Assembly (NCBI GenBank): GCA_019639115.1
Contig: JAHBSM010000004.1
Coordinates: 62,001 to 126,000, forward strand
From: Acidobacteriota bacterium
Lineage (GTDB): Bacteria > Acidobacteriota > Blastocatellia > Pyrinomonadales > Pyrinomonadaceae
DNA length: 64,000 nt
Reading direction: 5' to 3'
Position 1 is the first letter of the stretch; each line of letters opens with the position of its first letter. Of this stretch, positions 25,401 to 33,603 are shown piece after piece. A model generated the notes under the pieces. The model saw only the letters and a list, made by a program, of their open reading frames with translations, made no database searches and was not told where the DNA came from. Made by a program: the position numbers and the translations under genes.

Positions 25401-26669
25401 TCACTTTTGAATGGCGGAAGCCGCTCTGTCGCGGGCAATGGTCTGCTGGTCTCCTGTACGCATATTCTTGACCGTCACCGTGCTATCGGCAAGCTCGCTG
25501 TCGCCAAGCACGCAGACCCACGGCACTCGGATCGAATCGGCATATTTGATCTGCTTGCCTAGCTTGTCGGGTTCGGGATACATCGTAACGCGAAGCCCCC
25601 GAGAACGGAGTTCGTGAGCGAGCCTGAGCGACTCGTGAATGGTCTCGCTGCTCCAGATCGTGACCATCACATCCGCCGGTGTCGAATCAGCGATCTCAGG
25701 CGGGAACATACCGCGTTCCTCCATGACGACCAGAATTCGCTCAAACCCGAGAGAGAATCCGCACGCCGGTATCTGTTCCTTGCCAAACATACCGATCAGG
25801 CCGTCATAACGCCCGCCGCCGCCGATGCTGCCTTTGAAATCGCCCTCGGTCAGAACGATCTCCATGATCGTGCCCGTGTAGTAAGAAAGTCCGCGAGCGA
25901 GCGATGGGTCGATCCGGATCGGGAGTCCGACGCAGAGGCGTTGAACCGTATCAAGGTCATCATTTGACGATCCGCTTCGTATCGCGTCGAGAAATCTATC
26001 GGCCGAAACCTCAGAGATACCACGACCGAGCAGCTCGTTCTTCACGCCGTCCGAGCCGATCTTATCAAGTTTGTCGAGGGCCACGAGTGCGTCTGTTTCG
26101 TTCTGGATACCTGCGGTTGCAACAATAGATCGCAGCAGTTCCCTGTGATTGATGCGGATCTCAAAATCTACAAATCCGAGCTTTGAGAGTATTTCTCCGG
26201 CGGCGGAGATGATCTCCGCTTCTACGATCAGCGAATCAGAACCGATGCAGTCAACATCACATTGATAGAATTCGCGAAAGCGGCCGCGAGCCGGCCGGTC
26301 GGCTCGCCATACGCGTTGGATCTGATAGCGTTTGAAAAATTTCGGCAGCTCGTTCTTGTTATTGGCAACGACGCGAGCGAGCGGTACGGTGAGGTCGTAG
26401 CGTAACGCAAGATCGGATAGGTCGCTTTCCTTTGCCGCACCTGAGAGGTCAAGTTTTTCGCCGCGTTTGAGTATCTTGAAGATAAGCTGATTGCCTTCTT
26501 CGCCATATTTGCCGGTCAGCGTCTCGAGGTTCTCGACCGCAGGCGTTTCGAGCGGCTCAAAGCCATAGCTCTCGTACACCTCTTTGATGATGCCGATCAC
26601 ATACTCGCGTTTTCTGACATCGGCAGGCAGGAAGTCGCGCATGCCGCGTGCCGGGTTTGTCGAAGCCAT
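25401..26669 (-). CDS. hisS: histidyl-tRNA synthetase
   Basis: This 422-residue class II synthetase begins NPARGMRDFLP and shows motif 1 (ETPAVENLETLTGKYGEEG). Motif 2 is visible as RVWRADRPARGRFREFYQCDVD, split over its two strands. The histidine-specific block is GLSYYTGTIMEI, where most enzymes have GLDYYTGT, and the C-terminal anticodon domain is present. The Ser in place of Asp in that block is notable but the rest is standard. The ATG at 26669 is preceded by a promoter whose -10 box is only 8 bp away, so the message is probably leaderless. Confidence 0.95.
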   Translation of the reverse strand: MASTNPARGMRDFLPADVRKREYVIGIIKEVYESYGFEPLETPAVENLETLTGKYGEEGNQLIFKILKRGEKLDLSGAAKESDLSDLALRYDLTVPLARVVANNKNELPKFFKRYQIQRVWRADRPARGRFREFYQCDVDCIGSDSLIVEAEIISAAGEILSKLGFVDFEIRINHRELLRSIVATAGIQNETDALVALDKLDKIGSDGVKNELLGRGISEVSADRFLDAIRSGSSNDDLDTVQRLCVGLPIRIDPSLARGLSYYTGTIMEIVLTEGDFKGSIGGGGRYDGLIGMFGKEQIPACGFSLGFERILVVMEERGMFPPEIADSTPADVMVTIWSSETIHESLRLAHELRSRGLRVTMYPEPDKLGKQIKYADSIRVPWVCVLGDSELADSTVTVKNMRTGDQQTIARDRAASAIQK

Positions 26670-26677
26670 AACACGTT

Positions 26678-26707
26678 ATTCTAACGCAAAGATCCAGGGA
26701 CGTTTAA
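26678..26707 (-). promoter_or_regulatory. hisS promoter (leaderless)
   Basis: Read on the minus strand, TTAAAC (26707-26702), an 18 bp spacer and TAGAAT (26683-26678) end 8 bp before the hisS ATG. There is no Shine-Dalgarno sequence in those 8 bases. Confidence 0.55.
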
Positions 26708-26791
26708 AACCGAGAGAACAATTGCCAGCATGTGAAAGCCGACGACACGCGTCAGGAACCCATAGTGCAGAGTGATTCTGACACGCGCGTT

Positions 26792-27310
26792 TCAGCGTTC
26801 ATCTGCGGCTAAATATACTTTCGATAATTCGACGTAGTTTCGCCAAGATCTGTCGAGATATGCTATCTCGTCGCCGGTAAGTTCGCGTTTAACGCGTCCG
26901 GGCGATCCGATCACGAGCGAACGCGGCGGTATCTGCGTGCCGGGTGTCACAAGCGAGCCCGCACCGACAAGCGACTCGGCCCCGATCCGGGCGCCGTCCA
27001 TTACGATCGCTCCTATGCCGATCAGGCAGCGGCGTTCGACATGGCACGCATGCAGCGTGACGCGGTGTCCGACCGTCACTTCTTCTTCGACGATGGTCGG
27101 CAGCCCTTGCGAGCTAACGTGGATGATGGTCTGGTCCTGAATGTTCGTCCGCGCACCGATACGAATGTAATTCACGTCGCCGCGAATGACCGAACCGAAC
27201 CAAACGCTTGCTTCCTCGCCGATCTCGACATCGCCGATGACGTGGACGTCGGCCGAAATATATGCCGTCGGATCTATCTTCGGCTTCACGCCATTGAATT
27301 CCAGGATCAT
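26792..27310 (-). CDS. gamma-carbonic-anhydrase-family hexapeptide-repeat protein
   Basis: The 172-residue protein is a left-handed beta-helix with hexapeptide repeats (ISADVHVIGDVEIGEEASVWFGSVIRGD, in register from about residue 17). It has the gamma-CA zinc histidines in TIIHVSS and TLHACHVERR, the second being HxxxxH. Homologues are called YrdA/PaaY/CaiE-type gamma carbonic anhydrases; actual activity varies. A TTG at 27328 in the same frame overlaps murJ but the ATG at 27310 gives the family start. The last codons (LAADER and stop) are encoded inside a sequence matching a repeat found again at 56310-56393, which suggests the 3' end was altered by repeat insertion. Confidence 0.88.
   Translation of the reverse strand: MILEFNGVKPKIDPTAYISADVHVIGDVEIGEEASVWFGSVIRGDVNYIRIGARTNIQDQTIIHVSSQGLPTIVEEEVTVGHRVTLHACHVERRCLIGIGAIVMDGARIGAESLVGAGSLVTPGTQIPPRSLVIGSPGRVKRELTGDEIAYLDRSWRNYVELSKVYLAADER
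26795..26813. repeat. dispersed repeat arm, copy B
   Basis: The 15-mer at 26795-26809 matches the right arm of the inverted repeat at 56379-56393 with one mismatch (GCGTTCATCTGCGGC against GCGTTGATCTGCGGC). It includes the last sense codons of the gamma-carbonic-anhydrase gene. Confidence 0.4.
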
Positions 27311-27317
27311 ATGATAA

Positions 27318-29048
27318 TCAGCGGGCAAACTTTCGTCTGATCGCGCCGAAAGCTTTTTCCAGTTCGTTTATCTTGAATAGTTTCGCGGCCGCGACAAATA
27401 CGACCGCTCCGATGGCGATCGGGCCAAACGTCTCGATCATCCTCTCTGTCAATCTCATCGCGCCAAATATCGAATGCAGATAATGATATGCCATCCAACA
27501 CGCAGCGGACATCAGCAATGAGGCAGCCATGATCTTTGCGAAAGACGCGACTATCACGCGTCCGTTCAGCCGTCGTATCCTGCGCCGCATGAACCAGATC
27601 AGGGCTGCAAAGTTAATAAGTGCGACGACCGACGTGGCAAGAGCGACGCCGACATGTCCATATCCGTGCGGTGTCTCAGGCGTTACGCCGTAGTGCGACA
27701 ACCATTCGCGAAAAAAGTAGCTGCCCAGTGCGTTAACGACGATCGACGCAAGAGCAATGATCATTGGTGTCCTCGCGTCATTCATCGCGTAAAAGGCCGG
27801 CGAGATGACCTTGATCGCGGCGTATCCGGCCAGGCCGATCGAGTAGCCCGCCAAGGCAAGCGCCGTCATCGAGGTGGCCGTCGGCGTGAATGCTCCGCGT
27901 TCATAGATGAGCCGGACTATGGGTTCGCCGAGAACGACCAGCCCGCAAGCCGCAGGCACGGTCATCAAGAACACGAGATTCATCGATGACGAGAGAGTAT
28001 CGCGGAACTCGACCGTCTTCTCCTCTTTTGCCAGCCGCGAAAGGACCGGAATTGCCGCCGTGCCGACCGCGACGCCAAACAATCCAATAGGGAACTGCAT
28101 CAGCCGGAATGAATAGCTGAGCCAGCCCTGCGCGCCCTCGATTCCCGAGACGAAATAAGTATTTATGAGCACGTTGATCTGAACCGCCGACGTGCCGATG
28201 ATGGCCGGAGCCATTAGAGCCATTACACGTTTTACGCCCTCGTCGGCAAAGCTCAGTACAGGCAAAAAGCGAAAGCCGACCTTCAGGAGCGCCGGTATCT
28301 GCATCAAGAACTGCGACGCTCCGCCGATCAAAGTCCCGATCGCCATACCGATGATCGCCCACTGAGCCGCGCCGGACGGCGTCAGGTTAGGGTCAGCAGT
28401 ACGTTCCCAGGCGCCGCCGCTCAACCAATACGCAAGGCCCAGCCCAAAGACGATCGACACGATATTGAACACCGTCGAGGCCGACGCCGGAATGCCGAAA
28501 ACGCCTTTTGTATTGAGTACGCCCATGGCCACCGCCGCCAGGGCGACAAGCAGTATGAACGGGAACATTATCTGGGTCAGCGTGGTGGCAAGCGCCGCTT
28601 TTTCGGGCGAGAAACCGTCGGCGACGAGATCCACGAATTGTCGTGAGAATACGATGCCGACTATGCAGATCACGCTCATGATGACTGCGAGGCCGTTGAT
28701 GACCAGTCCGGCCAGGTGCCAGGCCGCCTTTTCACCTTTTTCGATCTGATAGTCGGTAAAGACCTTGACGAACGCTGCCGAGAGAGCCCCTTCGGCAAAG
28801 AGGTCGCGAAGCACGTTTGGGATGCGAAACGCCACGACATAGGCGTCATAGAGGAATCCGGCGCCGAAATAGTACGCAAAGACCTGTTCGCGGACCAGGC
28901 CGAGCAGCCGCGAGAACATGACTGCGATCGAAACGATGCCTGCGGAACGAGCTACACTCGGACGGCGTTGAGGCTCGGCGGTGTCGGCGGCCGGTTCGGC
29001 GAGCTCTTCTGCTGTTTCGGCCTGCGGGGCCTTTTCGGGTTCTTCCAT
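27318..29048 (-). CDS. murJ: lipid II flippase MurJ (MviN)
   Basis: A 576-residue protein with about 14 transmembrane helices of the MOP/MviN superfamily. Family blocks are SRLLGLVREQVFAYYFG, YDAYVVAFRIPNVLRDLFAEGALS and GLPxRL-like LVVLGEPIVRLIYERGAF. It flips lipid-linked peptidoglycan precursor across the inner membrane. The first 32 residues form an extra Glu/Ala/Pro-rich cytosolic extension before SVARSAG, where most homologues begin. An initiation codon further in is possible but none is better supported. It is 7 bp upstream of the carbonic-anhydrase-like gene and probably co-transcribed with it. Confidence 0.95.
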   Translation of the reverse strand: MEEPEKAPQAETAEELAEPAADTAEPQRRPSVARSAGIVSIAVMFSRLLGLVREQVFAYYFGAGFLYDAYVVAFRIPNVLRDLFAEGALSAAFVKVFTDYQIEKGEKAAWHLAGLVINGLAVIMSVICIVGIVFSRQFVDLVADGFSPEKAALATTLTQIMFPFILLVALAAVAMGVLNTKGVFGIPASASTVFNIVSIVFGLGLAYWLSGGAWERTADPNLTPSGAAQWAIIGMAIGTLIGGASQFLMQIPALLKVGFRFLPVLSFADEGVKRVMALMAPAIIGTSAVQINVLINTYFVSGIEGAQGWLSYSFRLMQFPIGLFGVAVGTAAIPVLSRLAKEEKTVEFRDTLSSSMNLVFLMTVPAACGLVVLGEPIVRLIYERGAFTPTATSMTALALAGYSIGLAGYAAIKVISPAFYAMNDARTPMIIALASIVVNALGSYFFREWLSHYGVTPETPHGYGHVGVALATSVVALINFAALIWFMRRRIRRLNGRVIVASFAKIMAASLLMSAACWMAYHYLHSIFGAMRLTERMIETFGPIAIGAVVFVAAAKLFKINELEKAFGAIRRKFAR

Positions 29049-29085
29049 CCCTAAAATGTGTGATTATTGCACGCCGCCGATGAAT

Positions 29086-29110
29086 AAAAAAGCGGGCCGA
29101 TCAGCCCGCT
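29086..29110 (-). terminator. rho-independent terminator of dacB
   Basis: On the minus strand, AGCGGGC (29110-29104) pairs with GCCCGCT (29097-29091) around a six-base loop and is followed by TTTTT. It ends the dacB transcript 28 bp after the stop. Confidence 0.85.
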
Positions 29111-29137
29111 CTTCTCAGTCTCAGATCCGGCAATGGA

Positions 29138-30511
29138 TCAATAGCCCGCGGACCTGCCGTAGGTGATACGCGATGTCGCAAGCCGAGCATCGAGAGACGG
29201 CGGCGTATAGCCGAGCGACTCCGGGCCGCCGAAAAGGCTCTGCACCGTCACCACAAAACTGTTCTGGAACGCTCGGAACCGCTGCACTCCGCCGCGCTGA
29301 TTGAATATTACAAAGAGCAGCTTACCGTTCTTCGTATTTATCTCGCCGGACAGGGCGCTCACGCCGCTGTCGGTCACGCCGAGCGTGCCCGTCTTACCGA
29401 CGACGCTGCCGGCGACCCAATCATTGTTGAACCTGCCCTCGAGCGTGCCGCGGTCGAGCCCGGCGACGGGCATCACATCTGCGAAAGTCATCCTGTACCG
29501 AGCGAGCTCAGCCCTGAATGCACGGAGCAGTTTCATCATCGCGTTCGGCGACACGCGGTTGTACCCCAGCCCGCTAGCCGTCTGCAGCGAAAGCTCCACG
29601 GGCGAGATATTAGCGTTCAATTGAACGAACCTTGCCACGGCGTAAGGCCCGCCGATCACATCACCAAGGCGCTCCGATAGGAAGTTGTTCGAGAAGCACA
29701 TCATCGCCTTGAGAATGTCCTTGAGCGGGGCCGATTCGTGCGTGAAAAGGAACTGCAGAGTGCTGGGAATTCCCTGAACATAGGACGAGCCCGCCACTGA
29801 AACGCTCGGAGTGCCGGTCGTCGTACTGCTGCGGCCCGAGTAGGCCAAATAATTCAGCCAGACGCGAGTCGCCGCCGCAGAGCGTTGCGATGCATCCATC
29901 GCGAGCAGCAGCCCGCGGGCCGAGTTCACGGGCGAGGTCGAAAAATTTAGCGAGAAATTATCGGTGACGATCAGGTCCCCGGCGATGCGGTATATGCCCA
30001 TCCGATTGAGCTCAGAGGCGATCGAGACCGCATGTTCGAATCCGAAGATCGGGTCCTTGCCCGAGACATAAAGATTACCGTTGAGCGTGCCCGTGCCGCG
30101 ATCTATCGAACCGTCGGTGTAAACGTTTGTCGCGAACCTGTATTCCGGGCCGAGCGATTTGAAGACCGCAAACGCCGTGGCGGTCTTGGTGTTCGACGCG
30201 GGATTGAACAAAGCGGATGAGTTGCTCTCGTAAACGACGTTGCCCTCGAGCGTCTCGACCAACATCCCGGAATAGCCCGGCACGGTCATCTCGGCAAGGG
30301 CCGGGAACATCGTGCGGACAGCGTTGGTCGCCGATGTGGCAACGACGCCGGAGCTGACCGTCGGGCGGACCATATTCGGATCCGACGGCGGAGGTGTCGG
30401 CCGGGCGACGACGATGTCCTGCATCAAAGGCGGCTTCGATTGACCGAGAACGGCAAACGAGAATGAGAGAGAAGCGGCGGCTGCGAGTAATAGGCGGGTA
30501 ATGATTCTCAT
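29138..30511 (-). CDS. dacB: D-alanyl-D-alanine carboxypeptidase/endopeptidase (PBP4, family S13)
   Basis: The 457-residue periplasmic protein has a signal peptide (residues 1-23, ending VLGQ) and a Pro-rich linker to about 60. The S13 penicillin-binding motifs follow: SNTK at 106-109 (catalytic Ser106 and Lys109), SNN in MCFSNNFLSE, and KTG in VVGKTGTLG. The large insertion domain between the first two motifs is the usual S13 feature. It trims peptide stems or cuts cross-links in peptidoglycan. It is shorter than E. coli DacB (about 477) but complete. Divergent from the OGG gene, with a long palindrome between them. Confidence 0.93.
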   Translation of the reverse strand: MRIITRLLLAAAASLSFSFAVLGQSKPPLMQDIVVARPTPPPSDPNMVRPTVSSGVVATSATNAVRTMFPALAEMTVPGYSGMLVETLEGNVVYESNSSALFNPASNTKTATAFAVFKSLGPEYRFATNVYTDGSIDRGTGTLNGNLYVSGKDPIFGFEHAVSIASELNRMGIYRIAGDLIVTDNFSLNFSTSPVNSARGLLLAMDASQRSAAATRVWLNYLAYSGRSSTTTGTPSVSVAGSSYVQGIPSTLQFLFTHESAPLKDILKAMMCFSNNFLSERLGDVIGGPYAVARFVQLNANISPVELSLQTASGLGYNRVSPNAMMKLLRAFRAELARYRMTFADVMPVAGLDRGTLEGRFNNDWVAGSVVGKTGTLGVTDSGVSALSGEINTKNGKLLFVIFNQRGGVQRFRAFQNSFVVTVQSLFGGPESLGYTPPSLDARLATSRITYGRSAGY

Positions 30512-30635
30512 TGCGGATATCTAAAGGCTTCAGATCGCGGGGTCGTCCGCCGAAGCGGAGTCGCATTTAACAGAATAACATAAAAAGCAAGGCGATCATC
30601 ACGGATCGGCTTTGGGAGAATATCGAGCTTCTGTC

Positions 30636-30662
30636 AGTGCCATAATCCGGCGTTATGGCACT
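30636..30662. promoter_or_regulatory. 27 bp palindrome in the dacB-OGG divergent gap
   Basis: AGTGCCATAA (30636-30645) and TTATGGCACT (30653-30662) are perfect ten-base inverted arms around TCCGGCG. No T-run follows on either strand, so it is not a terminator. Its place midway between divergent genes suits an operator for a dimeric regulator. The rest of the 281 bp gap (30512-30792) shows only the OGG promoter. Confidence 0.5.
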
Positions 30663-30754
30663 TATGAAATGATGTTATTACAGAATGCGCAGGTTGCAAA
30701 GCAATTTCTTTGTTGCGCCGCAGATCGAAGCAAATCTTCAACAGTATGAAATCG

Positions 30755-30783
30755 TTGACACCGCTCGATCATAGGCATAGAAT
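30755..30783 (+). promoter_or_regulatory. near-consensus promoter of the OGG gene
   Basis: A perfect TTGACA (30755-30760), a 17 bp spacer and TAGAAT (30778-30783). Transcription should start about 30790, within a few bases of the TTG/GTG start codons at 30793/30796, so this mRNA too is nearly leaderless. Confidence 0.8.
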
Positions 30784-30792
30784 CTTTTTACC

Positions 30793-31458
30793 TTGGTGAA
30801 ACGCAATAACGCCGAAGTAACGTTTGAAAATTTGAAAAGGATCCATGCCGAGAGGCAGGATGCCATTCGAGCCCGGCTGGGCGAATTTGCGTCGATCCGT
30901 GAAAGCGGCTCCGACGCGCGGCTGTGGGAAGAGATGGTGTTCTGCTTTTTCACAGGCGGCTGTTCCGCTCGGATGGGCATCAACTCGATCGAGGCCGTCC
31001 GGCCTCTACTCCTCTCCGGTTCGCAGCCGGAACTGGCGGCCGCACTCGTCGGTAAACACCGTTATCCGAACGCGCGTTCGCGTTATGTGGTCGAGTCCCG
31101 TGCTTTTCTGAAGGCGGACTGCGGACTGCGGCTGCGGGAAAGGCTCGAATCGTTTGACTGCCCGACCGAACGCCGCGACTGGCTTGCTCGCGAGAAAGGC
31201 ATCAAAGGCCTCGGATACAAAGAGGCGAGCCATTACCTCAGGAACATCGGCTACCGAGGTTATGCGATCCTGGATAAGCACGTCTTGCGTTGCATGCTCG
31301 AATTGGGCGTCATCGACGAAGATAAGCCGCCCTCGACGCGATCGCGTTACCTCGCGACCGAGAAACTGCTCTTCGATATGGCCCGCCGCATCGGCATCGA
31401 CCCGGACGAACTTGACTTGGTGCTTTGGTCGCTGAAAACAGGTGTCATCCTGAAATGA
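30793..31458 (+). CDS. N-glycosylase/DNA lyase, archaeal OGG2-type
   Basis: This 221-residue helix-hairpin-helix glycosylase has the HhH core GIKGLGYKEASHYLRNIG with catalytic Lys143, and the Asp of AILDKHVLR (Asp161). That block is characteristic of the OGG2 group first known from Archaea and Thermotoga and distinct from MutM and from eukaryotic-type OGG1. It removes 8-oxoguanine and then cleaves the strand by beta-elimination. The start is a TTG at 30793 or a GTG at 30796; no ATG is near. No DNA-repair genes adjoin it, so it is a stand-alone unit under a strong promoter. Confidence 0.88.
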   Translation: MVKRNNAEVTFENLKRIHAERQDAIRARLGEFASIRESGSDARLWEEMVFCFFTGGCSARMGINSIEAVRPLLLSGSQPELAAALVGKHRYPNARSRYVVESRAFLKADCGLRLRERLESFDCPTERRDWLAREKGIKGLGYKEASHYLRNIGYRGYAILDKHVLRCMLELGVIDEDKPPSTRSRYLATEKLLFDMARRIGIDPDELDLVLWSLKTGVILK

Positions 31459-31495
31459 TCCGAGCCACTAGAGATCTTCGAGAGGAGGCTGTTCT

Positions 31496-33088
31496 ATGTA
31501 CTACTCCGATGCTCCTCGACTGCTACGCCCCTCCGCAGCGGAAGCTACACCTACACACCGATCGCTCTTCGCGTGTCTGCTCCTGATCGTGCTGGCCGGA
31601 TCATTGCCTGTATTCGGCAGCAGCCCGGACAGCAAACGACTCGTACGCGAGGCGCAGAGACTTAATCGTGACGGACTGTTCGATCAGGCCGAAGTGATAC
31701 TACGAGGCGTCCTCGAGACCGATCCTTCGCATTCTGCGGCCAAGGTCGAACTTGCTTTCTCGCTAAACAAACAACGCCGCGTACGCGAGGCCTACGATAT
31801 CGTCTTTCCTGTGGTCGCTGCCGAGCCCAAGAATTCGCGAGCATTTGCCGTGCTTGGCGGCGTATTACTTACTGCGGGCCGATTCCGCGAAGCCAGGATC
31901 GCGCTCAGGAATTCGGTCGTGCTTAACCGTCGCGAGGACCTCGCCTGGGCGACGGCGGGCCTGCTGGATTATTACGAGAATCGCGTCGAGGACAGCCTCG
32001 CAAATCTGCGAGAGGCGATCTACTACAAACCATTTGAGCCGGACTATCTGTTCGCTTTTGCTCAGGTCTCGGCACGCGCGGAAAAATTTCGCGATGCAGC
32101 CGACGCATATTCCCGATTCCTCAACGTATCGAGCAAGTCCGATACCGACCGACGCGAGAGGATCAAGAGCCTGATCGGATTCCTGCGTTTTCTCGGCGAC
32201 AGGGACAACCTGTATGAGATCGGCGGCAGCACGTCAACGAGTGTCAAATTCGACCTCGTGGGCGACCGTCCGATCATCCAGGTCAAGCTCAACGAGCGGC
32301 GTGAGCCTTATAGATTCGTGCTGGACACGGGTTCGGGTATCTCGGTCATATCTAAGACGACGGCCGAGGATCTGAAGATACGAGAGATCACTCGCGGCGG
32401 CTTTGCCAAAGGCATCGGCGGCGACGGGAGGTTCGAGATCGTGTACGGGTTCCTGCGTCAGATCGAGATCGGCGACGTGGCTGTACGGAACGTGCCGATC
32501 TACATTCGCGATTTTCACTCTGATGCTCAACGCGTCGATGGATACATAGGACTCGCCGTGATCTCAAAATTCCTGGCGACTATAGACTACGGCGAACTCT
32601 CGTTCTCGCTGACCCGCGAAGCGAACGACCGAAAAGCGATGGACGAGGCCTCTGCATCGTTTGGGCTGCCGCTCCGGCTTACGTCGAGCGGATTCCTGAG
32701 CGGCGAGGTCAAGCTCGACGGCATTGAGAACGAACTTAATTTTATTGTTGATACAGGAGCCAGCATCTCGGTCATATCGGATCGCGTGGCCAACATTGAC
32801 TCCATTAAACAGTACGAGAACGAATACAGGCACCGGGTGATCGGTTCGGCTGGTGTCACTGAGAACGTGCCGAGCTATTTGCTGCCGAAGGTGACGTTCG
32901 GCCCGTATTCGCGGTCGCAGATCAACGCCATTGCGCTAAATCTGGATGTGATCAACGAGGCTTCAGGATTTGAGCAAGCCGGCATCCTGGGTGGTAATTT
33001 TCTCAAGAATTACAAGCTCACCTTCGATTTTCGGAATTCTCGGGTGACGTTTGCCTCCGTCGTGCCGGAGGCCGAACAGCCGAAATGA
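31496..33088 (+). CDS. exported TPR protein with two retropepsin-like aspartyl protease domains
   Basis: The 530-residue protein has an N-terminal membrane/signal segment (LFACLLLIVLAGSLPVFG, about residues 24-41). TPR repeats span about 50-220, followed by two aspartyl-protease-like domains: the first with VLDTGSG (Asp277) and the second with IVDTGAS (Asp419), each followed by the hydrophobic ISVIS strand. Single-chain bacterial proteins with two DTG/DTGA motifs can form an intramolecular retropepsin dimer. The substrate is unknown. A GAGAGGAGG ribosome binding site eight bases before the ATG fixes the start. Its stop overlaps the start of the PIN-domain gene (ATGA), an unusual pairing. Confidence 0.85.
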   Translation: MYYSDAPRLLRPSAAEATPTHRSLFACLLLIVLAGSLPVFGSSPDSKRLVREAQRLNRDGLFDQAEVILRGVLETDPSHSAAKVELAFSLNKQRRVREAYDIVFPVVAAEPKNSRAFAVLGGVLLTAGRFREARIALRNSVVLNRREDLAWATAGLLDYYENRVEDSLANLREAIYYKPFEPDYLFAFAQVSARAEKFRDAADAYSRFLNVSSKSDTDRRERIKSLIGFLRFLGDRDNLYEIGGSTSTSVKFDLVGDRPIIQVKLNERREPYRFVLDTGSGISVISKTTAEDLKIREITRGGFAKGIGGDGRFEIVYGFLRQIEIGDVAVRNVPIYIRDFHSDAQRVDGYIGLAVISKFLATIDYGELSFSLTREANDRKAMDEASASFGLPLRLTSSGFLSGEVKLDGIENELNFIVDTGASISVISDRVANIDSIKQYENEYRHRVIGSAGVTENVPSYLLPKVTFGPYSRSQINAIALNLDVINEASGFEQAGILGGNFLKNYKLTFDFRNSRVTFASVVPEAEQPK

Positions 33089-33546
33089 AGGTCTCTCTAT
33101 ACCTCGAGACGTCGGTCATTGGTGCGTATCTGGACAATACTGACACATCGCGTCGCGATCTGACGATAAGGTGGTGGGAGCACGAACTGAGCGAATACGA
33201 ACCTTACGTTTCGAGCCTGGTCACAGGCGAACTCGGGCGAACACCGGAACCGCATAGGACCGGCTACCTTGGCCTGATCTCTGGCCTGAAAACACTTGCG
33301 ATACCGGAAGAAGCGGCGATACTGGCCGAGGGTTACATAGATCGCGGCATCTTTCCCCGAACGTCGCTGGCGGCCGCCCTGCACGTAGCGGTCGCGGCGT
33401 TTCACAAGGTCGATTATCTCGTCACGTGGGAATTCGGCACTATTGCCAATGTCCGCAAACAGGCCCGTCTCCGAGTATTTCACCAAGCTGCAGGCTTCCA
33501 TTCGCCCTCGATAGTCACGCCTGAGTTTCTAGTTCACGCAGAATAA
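33085..33546 (+). CDS. PIN-domain protein (VapC-like), probably catalytically impaired
   Basis: This 153-residue protein shows the PIN fold order: YLETSVIGAYLD at the N-terminus (Glu8 where most have Asp), Glu49 in TGEL, then AALHVAVAAFHKVDYLVTW. In active VapC-like proteins this last block normally begins DALH; here the Asp is Ala97, so the metal site lacks one carboxylate. The fourth acidic position is Glu116 in TWEF. No antitoxin gene lies upstream: the gene starts inside the stop of the TPR/aspartyl-protease gene (ATGA overlap). It may be a relic toxin or a PIN domain reused for RNA or protein binding. Confidence 0.8.
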   Translation: MKVSLYLETSVIGAYLDNTDTSRRDLTIRWWEHELSEYEPYVSSLVTGELGRTPEPHRTGYLGLISGLKTLAIPEEAAILAEGYIDRGIFPRTSLAAALHVAVAAFHKVDYLVTWEFGTIANVRKQARLRVFHQAAGFHSPSIVTPEFLVHAE

Positions 33547-33577
33547 AAAGAGCCGCCGGCGTTTCCGCAGGCGGCTC
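33545..33577 (-). terminator. rho-independent terminator of the glycine-zipper gene
   Basis: On the minus strand GAGCCGCC (33577-33570) pairs with GGCGGCTC (33557-33550) and is followed by TTTTT. It overlaps the stop codon of the convergent PIN gene, which has no T-run of its own. Confidence 0.85.
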
Positions 33578-33603
33578 CAGGCTGTAAAACATTGAACCGC
33601 GAG

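Noticed and set aside
30512..30792. tRNA or small protein gene in the dacB-OGG gap
   Set aside because: No cloverleaf or TpsiC-like segment and no frame with a ribosome binding site; the palindrome and promoter explain the gap.
33085..33546. VapBC toxin-antitoxin pair
   Set aside because: There is no small antitoxin gene on either side, and the PIN active site lacks an Asp.
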